Origin: QWHO01 sp021404945
GTDB taxonomy: Bacteria; Vulcanimicrobiota; Xenobia; Xenobiales; QWHO01
Direction of reading: 5' to 3'
Assembly: GCA_963169765.1 (NCBI GenBank)
Contig: CAUJEN010000131.1
Span: forward strand, 22,349-86,348
Length of the DNA stretch: 64,000 nucleotides
Under the pieces are notes generated by a model. It was not told the DNA's origin. It worked only from the letters and a program-made list of their open reading frames with translations, and did no database searches. This document shows, piece by piece, positions 42,927 to 51,436 of this stretch (position 1 is the first letter of the stretch; every line of letters starts with the position of its first letter). The translations under genes were made by a program, and so were the position numbers.

Positions 42927-44345
42927 TTGGAATCCGAAGAAGACCTGCTCCAGCGCGTCCGCTCTGCATGCGAGCTGCTGGAGGCGTTTGCCGGTAACGG
43001 GCTGCTGTCCAGCCGCGTGCCCGAGGAAGACTGGCAGCGCCTCAAGCAGGCCATCGCCCGCCTGCACTGCCCCGATCGCGAGACCCGACGCGAGCGCCGC
43101 AAAGCCGCTCGCCGCCAGCGGCTGGCCGAAAAGCGGCAGGCCCAGGACGAGCTGCTCGACTCCACTGGCATCCGCACGTTGCGACGCCGCCCGGTGTTCA
43201 CCACTCCCAACGTCTTCCCGCCCCCCGAAGAGGGGCCCATCGCTCAGGCTCGCGAGGGTCGCAACTGCTATGTCTGTAAGAAGGACTACGACCTGCTGCA
43301 CCACTTCTACGATCAGCTCTGCCCCGAGTGCGCCGAGCTGAACTATCGCAAGCGCGGTGAGCTGGCCGACCTGCGGGGCCGGGTGGCGCTCTTGACCGGT
43401 GGGCGGGTGAAGATCGGCTACCAGGCGGGCATCAAGCTGTTGCGCTCGGGCGCGCGGTTGATCGTCACCACCCGCTTTCCGCGCGACTGCGCCGCGCGCT
43501 ACGCCGAAGAGCCGGATTTCGACGAGTGGGAAGATCGGCTCGAGGTCCACGGCCTGGACCTGCGCCACACGCCCAGCGTGGAAGCTCTCTGTCGCCACCT
43601 GCTCGAGACGCTCCCCCGGCTGGACTTCATCATTAACAATGCCTGCCAGACCGTGCGCCGCCCGCCGGAGTTCTACGCCCACATGCTCGAGGCCGAGCGG
43701 GCTGCCCCCGAAAAGCTGCGCCGCCTGGTGGGGGAGACGCCCCACAGCGCGCCCGAGCTGACCCAGCTGCAGCTCTTGCCCGAGGATCTGCAGGGCCAGA
43801 GGCACCTCTTCCCGGAGGGTCTGCTCGACCAGGACCGCCAGCAGGTGGACCTGCGCGGCCGCAATTCCTGGAGGCTCCTACTGGCCGAGGTGCCCACCGT
43901 GGAGCTGCTGGAGGTGCAGCTGGTCAACGCCGTGGCCCCCTTCGTCTTCAACGCCCGCCTCAAGCCGCTGATGCTGCGCACTCCGGAGAAAGACAAGCAC
44001 ATCGTCAACGTGTCCGCGGTGGAGGGGCAGTTTTACAAGACCTTCAAGACCACCCGCCACCCCCACACCAACATGGCCAAGGCGGCTCTGAACATGATGA
44101 CCCGCACCGCCGCCGCCGACTACGTGCAGGATGGCATTCACATGAACAGCGTGGACACAGGCTGGGTAACCGACGAGGACCCGCATGAGATCACCGAGCG
44201 CAAGCGCTCAGAGCATCGCTTCCATCCTCCGCTCGACATCGTGGACGGCGCCGCGCGCATCGTGGATCCCATCATCGTGGGCTTCAACACCGGAGAGCAC
44301 GTGTGGGGCAAGTTCCTGAAGGATTACATGCCCACCGACTGGTGA
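42927..44345 (+). CDS. SDR-type oxidoreductase with zinc ribbon, non-canonical active site
   Basis: The protein (472 residues from TTG 42927; TTG 42837 upstream falls in the terminator tail) has an Arg-rich helical N-terminus. A ribbon CYVCKKDY...CPEC near residues 111-133 follows, then a short-chain dehydrogenase fold: ALLTGGRVKIGYQAGIKLL (nucleotide loop), HGLDLRHTPS, IINNACQT and NVSAVEGQF. At the usual YxxxK position it reads T-N-M-A-K, so the catalytic tyrosine is absent while Lys is kept. Similar ribbon-SDR proteins exist in other bacteria and eukaryotes without a firm function. The start is uncertain. Confidence 0.75.
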   Translation: MESEEDLLQRVRSACELLEAFAGNGLLSSRVPEEDWQRLKQAIARLHCPDRETRRERRKAARRQRLAEKRQAQDELLDSTGIRTLRRRPVFTTPNVFPPPEEGPIAQAREGRNCYVCKKDYDLLHHFYDQLCPECAELNYRKRGELADLRGRVALLTGGRVKIGYQAGIKLLRSGARLIVTTRFPRDCAARYAEEPDFDEWEDRLEVHGLDLRHTPSVEALCRHLLETLPRLDFIINNACQTVRRPPEFYAHMLEAERAAPEKLRRLVGETPHSAPELTQLQLLPEDLQGQRHLFPEGLLDQDRQQVDLRGRNSWRLLLAEVPTVELLEVQLVNAVAPFVFNARLKPLMLRTPEKDKHIVNVSAVEGQFYKTFKTTRHPHTNMAKAALNMMTRTAAADYVQDGIHMNSVDTGWVTDEDPHEITERKRSEHRFHPPLDIVDGAARIVDPIIVGFNTGEHVWGKFLKDYMPTDW

Positions 44346-44693
44346 GGGATTGGGCGCCAGCCCATCGCAGGTGATCACTCCCTGCGGGTAGTGGTCGAGC
44401 CTACCTTGAAGGTCGCGTCGTCGATCCAGGGATAACCCTCGGTCCAGCAGTTCTTCGACCGGGGCTGAGGTCGGTGTTTCAGAACGTCGCGCCGGCCTTT
44501 CCCCGGGGCGATTCGGGCCCTTCACGGGCGTCCTGGCGACCAGAGCCTGGGCATCTCCGACACGGGGTGCAATTGGTCTTCCCCGACTCTCCGGCCAACC
44601 TGTTTTAAGCCGTGGGCGCCTGGCACCGAGGGTTCAGGATTCTTTCAACCGCTCAAGCTAAGATGGTGCTCAGAACTGAGAGGAGCCGATCCG
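44346..44693. other. Non-coding stretch, no gene recognised
   Basis: No reading frame here looks like a protein on either strand. A -10-like TAAGAT at 44659-44664 and GAGAGGAG before ATG 44694 are the only signals seen, and they belong to the next gene. Confidence 0.5.
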
Positions 44694-45008
44694 ATGAACT
44701 GCATCCTGACCACCCATTCCGGCGCTGCCAGCCTTCCGCGCGCGGCGTGCGCAGTCGAGATCGGTCCTGATGGCAAGGAAGTGCCCGCGCCGCTGCCCAC
44801 CGAGCGCTTCGCCCACGGCAGCCAGACCGAGGAGGCTCCCAGCCGCGCTTCCATTCTGGCGATGCAGGCGCACCAGGCGGTTCACCAGAATCGAGGCTGG
44901 CTGGCGGCGGGCGCCACTGCCGCCGGGGTCGTGGCCACCGTGGTCACGGGCGACCCCATCTTCGCGCTGCTCGGCGCCGCGACCGGAGTAGGCTTCTCGC
45001 AGATGTAG
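44694..45008 (+). CDS. Small hypothetical protein with C-terminal membrane segment
   Basis: The 104-residue protein has a polar N-terminus and one long hydrophobic Gly/Ala-rich segment at about 70-100 (GWLAAGATAAGVVATVVTGD, then IFALLGAATGVGF). It ends at FSQM. GAGAGGAG precedes ATG 44694. No family is recognised. It is isolated between a gene-free stretch and another orphan gene. The 200 bases after it (45009-45208) show nothing recognisable. Confidence 0.5.
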   Translation: MNCILTTHSGAASLPRAACAVEIGPDGKEVPAPLPTERFAHGSQTEEAPSRASILAMQAHQAVHQNRGWLAAGATAAGVVATVVTGDPIFALLGAATGVGFSQM

Positions 45009-45208
45009 GCGCACGCCGCCACGGAACGCCGCGCAAAATCAGACCGACGGGCCGCTTGCGCAGGGGCCGGCAATATCGACGACCCGGCCACCATGACGCC
45101 CGGGCGCGCCAGGAGCTGCAGCGCGATCCTCCGACCCTCTTCGTCTACGACCAGCCTGCGGGCGCCAGGGGATTCACCATCACCACATCAGACGGTGGGT
45201 CCTGGCTT

Positions 45209-46141
45209 TCAGTTTTCAGTGAGCAAGGACTTCTTGCGGCGCAGGACGACCGACCCGATGCGAAGCGATTCGCCCTTCAGCTCAAGATTGCTCGGCCCGC
45301 CCTGGCACGCGCTGTTGAGCGTGCTCACTTCGGCCATCGCGTGCACCAGAGAGAAGACCTCGCCGGAATCACGCACCAGATCCAGCATCCTCTGATCGGC
45401 CCGATCGGTCCGGGCCGCTTGATAGAGGCGATCCAGGCTCTGCTCGAGCGTCTCGCACCGGTAGCTCGAGAGCTTTTCGAGCATCGAGGCCATGTCCGCC
45501 GCAGCCAGCGGGTTCGACTGGCGTAGCAACTCCTGCTCGCGGTCCCGGCCAAGGCGGACGAAATCGGCCATGAGCAACCGGGTCGGGCAGGCCCCCGGTT
45601 GCGGGTCGGCGGCGTACGTCTGCGCGGTCGCGAACTGGCGGGCCACCGCGTCCGCGGTGAGACGAGCGCGCTCGCAGCGCGCGTTGGCCATCCTGGGCAC
45701 GTTCATGCCCACCATGCCACCACCGATCGTGCAGCCAAAGACGAGCGCGAGTCCCATTGGGCCTGGGAGAAACTGAGCCAGGAACAGGCTCCCGAAGAAT
45801 CCGCCGGCTGCTCCAGCCGCGCCCAGGGTCATCCCCAGCGGCGAGATCGGCGGAGTGAAATCATTGTAGTCATTGACGAGCACCGAGTCATTCAGCCGGC
45901 GGTGGTTATCCTGGCCCCACTTGCCGATCTCGTACAGGTCCTTCCCCGGCGCCTTCTCGATCAGGATCCGGTCGGCCTCGACCTGAGCGGCCCCCTGGTG
46001 GTCCCCCTTGCAGAGCAGCTCGTAGCGACGGGCCGCGAGGGCTTCCAGGGCGTGCGCTTTTGTCGGGTTAACGTTCACAGCGTTGCCATTGTGGGCCTCA
46101 AGGCTGAAAGAAGTCTGAACCTTTAGCGCCGGTCTTCCCAC
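45209..46141 (-). CDS. Hypothetical protein with hydrophobic hairpin and IG-type C-terminal tail
   Basis: The 310-residue protein has a helical N-terminal half, a hydrophobic Gly-rich hairpin at about 103-150 (GAAGAAGGFFGSLFLAQFL, ALVFGCTIGGGMVGM), and a helical C-terminal part. The end reads SLRIGSVVLRRKKS plus six residues, matching the tail motif seen in four other proteins here. No signal peptide or family is recognised. The Gly-rich hairpin resembles those of membrane-inserting or colicin-like proteins only in a general way. Confidence 0.55.
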   Translation of the reverse strand: MGRPALKVQTSFSLEAHNGNAVNVNPTKAHALEALAARRYELLCKGDHQGAAQVEADRILIEKAPGKDLYEIGKWGQDNHRRLNDSVLVNDYNDFTPPISPLGMTLGAAGAAGGFFGSLFLAQFLPGPMGLALVFGCTIGGGMVGMNVPRMANARCERARLTADAVARQFATAQTYAADPQPGACPTRLLMADFVRLGRDREQELLRQSNPLAAADMASMLEKLSSYRCETLEQSLDRLYQAARTDRADQRMLDLVRDSGEVFSLVHAMAEVSTLNSACQGGPSNLELKGESLRIGSVVLRRKKSLLTEN

Positions 46142-46301
46142 TGGCGCCTCGAGGTCCCGGATGTGCTGAGGCGTTCAGGCCTCTTTCTCTGACCGGCTGC
46201 GACAGGGCATCCCGTTTCCCGGGGTCGTCGAGAGCAGCGATCCCATTGAGAGTAATTTCAGCCCGGTCCGGGAAACTCTCATCGTGATTGGGAGGAGCTC
46301 G

Positions 46302-46637
46302 ATGGCCACAGAGAGCCTCCTCGAAGCGAATGAAGTCTCTGGCCAGTCTACCTACCAGTCGAGCGGGAGCTCGGATTCCTGGATTTCGACCAGAAGGCAG
46401 GTCACCCTGATCACCGGCATCAGGGGCATCCCGCCTGACCTTGTAAGTCCAGACATCCGCCCCTTACTACCCGGGATCGACGTCCTACGTAATTCGGCGC
46501 TTTCAGCATTCTTTCAGCTCGATCGGGTATCCACCACAGAGAATGGACGCCATACGCTTTACCCGAGCCATGGTCGAGCGCTGCAACCGCAGGGCCGAGA
46601 TCAAAGAACTGGAGGACTGCGGTCCCGCGCTGGCTGA
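46302..46637 (+). CDS. Doubtful small gene overlapping the M48 gene
   Basis: ATG 46302 follows a strong Shine-Dalgarno sequence (GGGAGGAG, 4 bases away), and the first ~60 residues (MATESLLEANEVSGQSTYQS) look plausible. The last third overlaps the M48 gene in another frame and looks like shadow translation. It may be a short real gene whose end is frameshifted, or a decayed one. Nothing is known about the product. The preceding 46142-46301 holds nothing else recognisable. Confidence 0.25.
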   Translation: MATESLLEANEVSGQSTYQSSGSSDSWISTRRQVTLITGIRGIPPDLVSPDIRPLLPGIDVLRNSALSAFFQLDRVSTTENGRHTLYPSHGRALQPQGRDQRTGGLRSRAG

Positions 46638-47256
46638 GCTCGCCCTCGAGCCGCGCGAGGCCCTGGTCCTGGCGGGGGAGATCGCCAGCGAGCAGATCGA
46701 CCCGGCCGGTGAGGCGCGCATGGGGGCGCAGGTGCACCAGCGCTACGAGAATGGCTTTGCTCTGGCCGACCGACCCGATGGCCGGCTGGAGGCGGTGGGG
46801 GAGAAGCTCTCCCGGCATGCCACCCGCCCGCTGGACTGGCGCTTTTCGGTGGTGGAGAGCGAGGAGCAGCAGGCTCAATCGATCTACGGGGGCTACATCT
46901 ACGCCACCCGGGGTATTTTGCAGGCCTTTCCGATGGAGGCCCAGCTGGCCTTCATCCTGGCTCACGAGATGGCCCACCTGGAGAATCGGGCCCAGGTGGT
47001 GCAGCGGGGCCAGAAAACCCTGGTCTCGCTGCTACGCAACGCGGGCGAGGATACCGGGCGGCTCGAGCAGGAGTGGGTCAAGCTGCAGCGGGCCGAGGAA
47101 TACTCCGCCGACCGTCGAGCGGTGGAGCTGATGGGCCAGGCTGGCTATCCGGCCGAGGCCGCCATCCAGGTCTTGAGCAGCTGGGACGAGGAGGACGACG
47201 CCCACGGGCCTCCCGCCGAGCGCGTCGAGCACCTGCGCCAGACCCTCCGTGGCTGA
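46543..47256 (+). CDS. Cytoplasmic M48-family metallopeptidase
   Basis: The 237-residue protein has the M48 signature ILAHEMAHLE (HExxH near residue 142) and the third ligand in RAEEYSADRRAVEL. No signal peptide or membrane helix is seen at ATG 46543, unlike HtpX or BepA, so it is a minimal soluble member. The segment GGYIYATRGILQAF before the motif is typical of the family. The decayed HEAT-repeat gene starts inside its stop codon (GTGGCTGA), suggesting they once formed an operon. Confidence 0.8.
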   Translation: MDAIRFTRAMVERCNRRAEIKELEDCGPALAELALEPREALVLAGEIASEQIDPAGEARMGAQVHQRYENGFALADRPDGRLEAVGEKLSRHATRPLDWRFSVVESEEQQAQSIYGGYIYATRGILQAFPMEAQLAFILAHEMAHLENRAQVVQRGQKTLVSLLRNAGEDTGRLEQEWVKLQRAEEYSADRRAVELMGQAGYPAEAAIQVLSSWDEEDDAHGPPAERVEHLRQTLRG

Positions 47257-48075
47257 GCCCTGCTCGATTTGCAGCAAGCTCAGCGTTTCCCACGTGTGCT
47301 CCGTCCCGCCTGAGCTGAAGCGACTGGGGATCGATCTCGAGGCCGAATCGGCCAGCGCCACCTGTCCTGAGTGCGGCAATCGCTACGTCTATAGCTATAG
47401 CCGCGAGTACGACGACATGTCGCTCGACGAGGAGTACCGGCTCGAGCGCCTGCGCCCCGCGCCCGACCCGACTCGAGCACCCGAACCTTTTCGTGCGCAC
47501 CGAGGCCGCCTGGTCGGTGTGTGGCTCCCTGGCCGAGCAGTCGAAATGGGGCGAGTTGGCCGAGATGTTGCGCCATCCGCAGGCTCACGTTCGGCGCGAG
47601 GCGGTGCTGGCTCTCACCGAGCCGCTGGCCCCGGACGTGGTCGAGCCGCTGGCGGAAAACCTGGACGTGCCCCGCGCCCTGACTCTGCTGGCCCACCAGC
47701 ACGTGGGCGAGCCGGCGAAGATCCAGGCCCTGCTCGACCGGCTCGGGCCCGTCGAGCAGGCCGAGCTGCTCATCTGTCTGCCCCCGGAGGCTCTGAGCCC
47801 TTCGCGGGGCTGGCCCGTGCGCTGCTCAAGGGTCCCGCCGCCGACCGGGCGGTTGCCCTGCTGCTGCGGACCGGCGAGCTGTCGGCCACCCTGCAGGCAT
47901 CCGCGAGCTCTGGACCCCGCCCGCTGCGCGGCTGTGGTCCTATCTGGCTGACGAGGGCCGGCCCGTGGCCGAGCTGGCTCCCGAGGCGGCTGCTCGTCTG
48001 AACGACGGCGAGCTATCGCTGCCCCTGCTGCGTGGCCTTTACGCTCTCTCGCGCAAGGGCCAGCCCTTCCCTTCG
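47249..48075 (+). pseudogene. Frameshifted, truncated zinc-ribbon/HEAT-repeat protein gene
   Basis: GTG 47249 opens a frame with a ribbon-like CSICSKLSVSHVCS...CPECGNRYVYSYS. The homologous-looking sequence then changes frame near 47470 (to RLEHPNLFVRTEAAWSVCGS, HVRREAVLALTEPLAPDVVE, a HEAT-type repeat), near 47790 (to EPFAGLARALLKGPAADRAV) and near 47897 (to ELWTPPAARLWSYLADEGRP). It continues to about 48070, where it meets an oppositely oriented CYTH gene fragment. Three frameshifts and a lost 3' end indicate a dead gene, unless the assembly is faulty here. Confidence 0.6.
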
Positions 48076-48089
48076 TGCTGGCTCCGCTG

Positions 48090-48210
48090 TGCGCCGGGTG
48101 CCTTCCAGATAGCGGTCCTCCAGCACGCGGTGGGGAGTATCGGGGCTCCATTCGGGCGGAGGCGAAGGCACCAGCCAGCGCCGCTCCAGCTCCAGGCGGG
48201 CGTACTTCAA
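48090..48210 (-). pseudogene. N-terminal fragment of a CYTH-domain protein gene
   Basis: From TTG 48210 the minus strand encodes KYARLELERRWLVPS, HRVLEDRYLEGTR, the first two strands of a CYTH (class IV adenylate cyclase/triphosphatase) domain with the ExExR-like ELERR. After GTR, where LRLR and over 100 more residues should follow, the frame runs into sequence unrelated to CYTH. The start overlaps the stop of the upstream exported-protein gene (TTGA), as in an operon. This is a 3'-truncated remnant fused to the decayed HEAT gene. Confidence 0.55.
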
Positions 48211-48599
48211 GGGCCGTCAAGCTTCCAGTGGCCGCTCTCGGAGAGCAGCATGAACATCGCCTCGGTGCCGTCTTTGTAGCGCACCCGCACGCGCTTTCTC
48301 ATGGGATCCACCCCGTTTTTGCCCTGCACCGGGGCCACCTCGAGCACCTCGGCGCCGGCCAGGTTCTCTTTCTGCTCCGGGGTCTGCACCGAGAACGACA
48401 GCGACTTGACGTGCTTTTCGAAGCTGAGCGCCTTCTTCATGCGGCTGCTCAGACAGGCGTAGGTGCTCTGGAAATCACTCTTGGACCAGGCCTTCAGGTA
48501 GTAGTCCACAAACGACTCGGGGCCCTGGTCGGTGGGCTGGGCGGCCAGATTTGCGGCCAGGCAGGCCCAGACCAGCAGAAGCGAAAGAACCTTTCTCAT
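48207..48599 (-). CDS. Small exported protein (DUF4878/SnoaL-like)
   Basis: The 130-residue precursor from ATG 48599 has a signal peptide (RKVLSLLLVWACLAANLAAQ) and a mature cone-like fold pattern: ESFVDYYLKAWSKSDFQSTY, then RVRVRYKDGTEAMFMLL and a final WKLDGP. This fits small NTF2/SnoaL-like or DUF4878-type periplasmic proteins. The CYTH remnant overlaps its stop. Its ATG overlaps the ATG of the divergent gene (shared CATG). Confidence 0.6.
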   Translation of the reverse strand: MRKVLSLLLVWACLAANLAAQPTDQGPESFVDYYLKAWSKSDFQSTYACLSSRMKKALSFEKHVKSLSFSVQTPEQKENLAGAEVLEVAPVQGKNGVDPMRKRVRVRYKDGTEAMFMLLSESGHWKLDGP

Positions 48600-50043
48600 G
48601 GCCAGCCAAGCTTCTGTTCCCAGGTCCCGGCCCCTGCATGTCTGGCTCGGCGATCCCGGCCCCACCAGGCTCGGCCGTCAGGCCCGCGAGGCGCTGGCGG
48701 GCCACCAGCTCTGGCCGCTCGAGCATCCCCTCGAGCAACCCGATTTGATGCTGCTCTTCCCCCCCCAGCTCGGCCAGCTTCCGCGCAACCTGCCCCTGGT
48801 GCCCTGTCCCACTCTTCTCCTGGTCCCAGACCGCGAGCGTGCCCGCGTCGCCAGCAGCCTGCCCGTGGACGCGGTGCGAGCGACTCCGGTTGGCTACGAT
48901 CCCGAGCTGCACTACCCTCTGGACGAGCCGCAATTCGAGCGCGACTTCGGCCATCCCGGCCCGCCCCCCGACGACCTGCGCCTGCTCTGCCAGGGGGCCG
49001 AGCTGGCCAGCGCCCAGTTTCAGGCCGGACTGGACGAGTCCCAAAAGGCTGACTTCCTGCGCCGCACCCGCATCACGCTGACGGACGATCCCGAGTTGTC
49101 TTCCCAGGCCCTGGCCTGCGGCTCTCTGCCCCTGCGGCGCATCGAGGCACGTTTCTTGCACGATGAGGGGGCTCGCCGCGCCGAGGTGGCCAGCAGACAG
49201 GCGGGCAACCGGACCTGGCGCCAGGCCTGGGCGCAGGCGCTGCAAACTCTGCCCGAACGGAGCCGCCAAACCAGGTCGTGCTGGTGGGAACGCCAGGTCT
49301 ACTGCTCCGAGCGGCGCACGAAGCTGGAGGAAGCCTGCGCGAGCCTGCTGCCCGGTACGCCTCGCCGGGCCAACCTGCTGGGCTGCCTGCTGGCCACCCG
49401 GGCCGACTTCGAGCCCGATGAGGAGCGCCAGAACGAGTTGCGTGATCGGGCCCAGGAGTGCTTCCAGAAAGCCCTCGGACTGGGCAGGATGGCCTATCTG
49501 AACCTGGCCCAGTTGCACCTTCGTCGCCATCAGCCCGAGGAGGCGGTCACCCTTCTGACCGAGGCCGTGCAGGAGGATCAGCCCTTCCGGGCCATCGAGT
49601 TCTATCCCCTGGTGGGCAACCAGTTCCGGCTGCGCTGGCAGCGCTATCCTTCCCAGCGTCCACGGCTGGTGTTATGGAAGGCCTGGTTGCTGCTGGCCGA
49701 GCACTGTCCGCCTTTTGCTCACCTGATGGCGCGCCAGGCGCGCCGGGTTCTGCCCCAGCCGGCCGAATCCCACTGGCAGCTGGCTTTGCGACTGAAATCG
49801 CAGCCGGGGAAGCAGCTATCGATGCTCCGCAGAGTGCTCGAGCGCCAACCCCTCAAGCTGGAGGCGCGCTACGTCCTGATCCGGACGTTGTGGGAGCGGG
49901 GCGACAAGCTGGCGGCGGCCCGCGAGCACCAGGCCGCCCGACGGCTGCTGGCCGGCTTCCACTACCTCGAGCGCGAGGCCCGCGAGCTGGAGCGCCTCTG
50001 GATCGAGACTACCGCTTCGGAACCCGCACTCCGCCCACAATGA
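48598..50043 (+). CDS. Hypothetical protein with C-terminal TPR-like repeats
   Basis: The 481-residue protein starts at ATG 48598 (48532 is possible but lies inside the divergent gene). Residues 1-105 look like half of a Rossmann-type fold similar to glycosyltransferase N-domains (HVWLGDPGPTRLGRQAREAL, then VDAVRATPVGYDPELHYP, which is reminiscent of GT4-type enzymes). From about 290 on there are TPR-like helices (AYLNLAQLHLRRHQPEEAV). No catalytic GT motif (EX7E) is evident. The 3' end overlaps the convergent propeller gene by 35 bases. Confidence 0.55.
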   Translation: MASQASVPRSRPLHVWLGDPGPTRLGRQAREALAGHQLWPLEHPLEQPDLMLLFPPQLGQLPRNLPLVPCPTLLLVPDRERARVASSLPVDAVRATPVGYDPELHYPLDEPQFERDFGHPGPPPDDLRLLCQGAELASAQFQAGLDESQKADFLRRTRITLTDDPELSSQALACGSLPLRRIEARFLHDEGARRAEVASRQAGNRTWRQAWAQALQTLPERSRQTRSCWWERQVYCSERRTKLEEACASLLPGTPRRANLLGCLLATRADFEPDEERQNELRDRAQECFQKALGLGRMAYLNLAQLHLRRHQPEEAVTLLTEAVQEDQPFRAIEFYPLVGNQFRLRWQRYPSQRPRLVLWKAWLLLAEHCPPFAHLMARQARRVLPQPAESHWQLALRLKSQPGKQLSMLRRVLERQPLKLEARYVLIRTLWERGDKLAAAREHQAARRLLAGFHYLEREARELERLWIETTASEPALRPQ

Positions 50044-51427
50044 CGGCCTCGGGCGACTCGCCCACCGTCTGGCCGCCCTCGTCGGCCAGCCGTACCGGAA
50101 CCCCGGTATCCAGTAAGAGCAGCTCGCCTCCGGCCGAGGTGGCCGCCAGCTGGTTGCCCACGGCTGCAAAGCCGGTCACGGGAGCCTGGAGCGAGAACTC
50201 GCGAGGCTGCGAGGGCGGATCCCAGACGAAGACTCGCCCCTGAGCCGTGCCCGCGGCCAGAATCCAATCCTGGCCGGCCTGCAGGCTGACTGCGGCGGTC
50301 ACGCGGTCGCCCTCGGGCAGCTCCACTGTCTGTCCCTCGGCCTCCAGTCGGTCGCTCAGAACCGCTCCGGCCGCCATGGTCAGGCTGTCCTGCAACAGGA
50401 AGTGCACCTGGCCGCGCGGCTCCACTGCGGGGGGGGGCTCGCCCGCCACGGGAAACTCGATCCTGTCCACCGGCTCAGGGGGCTTCTCGAAGGTCACCTC
50501 GCCCGTGGGCGTAAACCAGGCCTCGAACAGCTCCGTGGCGCGGTGGATCTCCTGGGGGCGCGAGCCCGGCTCGGTCAGGTCCATCCGATAGAGCTTGCGC
50601 TCGCCCTCGCCGCGGGTGCTGATCAGGGCGGCCTTGCCACCGGGGGCGACCTTGACCCGGTCGAGGTACTCCCGGTAACCGAAGGAGAGGCGCGTGCTCA
50701 ACAGGCTGCGTGAACTGGCGCGGTGCACCACGCTGCGCTCGCTCACCTCCAGGTAGGAGCCGTCCGGCAGCGGCTCGGCCCTGGCCTCCGACCCCAACCG
50801 CTCGACCCCCTGGCCGGGGCGGTAGCGCATCAGCGAAGACCCCATCGACCAGCCACCGCCGAACCACGAGGCGGCCCGCATCTCCTCGCAGAAGTAAAGG
50901 GCGCTGCCGTCGGGGGCCAGGCTGGTGCGGTAAGAGGGAGCGCGCCCGGTGGTTTCGTGCACCAGCTCCCCCTCGGGGCCGATCACCTGGATCTTGTCGT
51001 GGCTCAGCACGGCCACCTCGCCGTCGGCCAGGGCTTGCAGCTTGCCGGGGCCGTCCAGCGGGTGACGCGCCACCTCCTCGAGCCGGGCGTCGAGCACCAC
51101 CACGTGGTCGGAGGTGGTCAGCACCGCGCCGCCTCCGCCCAGGAAGGCGAAGTGGCGGGCCTCCAGCTCGCGCGAGACGGAGCCTATCGAGACCAGCCGA
51201 TCATCCTCCTGCAGCAGGATGGTGCGCCCGTCAGGGGAGGCGTGCAGCTTCTCGGGGGCAAGGTCTGGGGGAGCCTGGTAGCGCTGCACCTCCTGGCCCT
51301 CAGGACCGAGCAGGGTGACCGAGTCTGGCTGCCAGACGACAGTGCCTGCCCTGGTCTCGACGGCGGGCAAAGCCGCGTCGAGCTGGCGGTAGACCTGTCC
51401 CTTGCGATGGATGGTGGCGAGGCTCAC
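50009..51427 (-). CDS. Beta-propeller protein with GGVRVPKR C-terminal tail
   Basis: The 472-residue protein is built of repeated four-strand blades with WD40/Kelch-like phrases (SPDGRTILLQEDDRLVSIG, APDGSALYFC, QGRVFVWDPP). It has no signal peptide. The C-terminus is exactly EAVIVGGVRVPKR, the cleanest example of the tail motif described in the findings. It is 9 bases downstream of the other propeller gene (51437-52588), and the two form an operon. Such proteins usually scaffold other proteins; a partner is not evident. Confidence 0.65.
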   Translation of the reverse strand: MSLATIHRKGQVYRQLDAALPAVETRAGTVVWQPDSVTLLGPEGQEVQRYQAPPDLAPEKLHASPDGRTILLQEDDRLVSIGSVSRELEARHFAFLGGGGAVLTTSDHVVVLDARLEEVARHPLDGPGKLQALADGEVAVLSHDKIQVIGPEGELVHETTGRAPSYRTSLAPDGSALYFCEEMRAASWFGGGWSMGSSLMRYRPGQGVERLGSEARAEPLPDGSYLEVSERSVVHRASSRSLLSTRLSFGYREYLDRVKVAPGGKAALISTRGEGERKLYRMDLTEPGSRPQEIHRATELFEAWFTPTGEVTFEKPPEPVDRIEFPVAGEPPPAVEPRGQVHFLLQDSLTMAAGAVLSDRLEAEGQTVELPEGDRVTAAVSLQAGQDWILAAGTAQGRVFVWDPPSQPREFSLQAPVTGFAAVGNQLAATSAGGELLLLDTGVPVRLADEGGQTVGESPEAVIVGGVRVPKR

Positions 51428-51436
51428 CCGGACAGG

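Noticed and set aside
44505..44540. Similarity of CGATTCGGGC...TTCACGGG to 54173-54210
   Set aside because: Short, gapped and GC-rich; not enough for a repeat family.
45009..45208. Small plus-strand gene with LFVYDQPAGARGF
   Set aside because: Too short, no ribosome site and no recognisable family.
44630..46530. TTCAGGATTCTTTCA (44633) and TTTCAGCATTCTTTCA (46500) as a shared promoter box
   Set aside because: Spacing to a possible -10 differs and only two copies exist.
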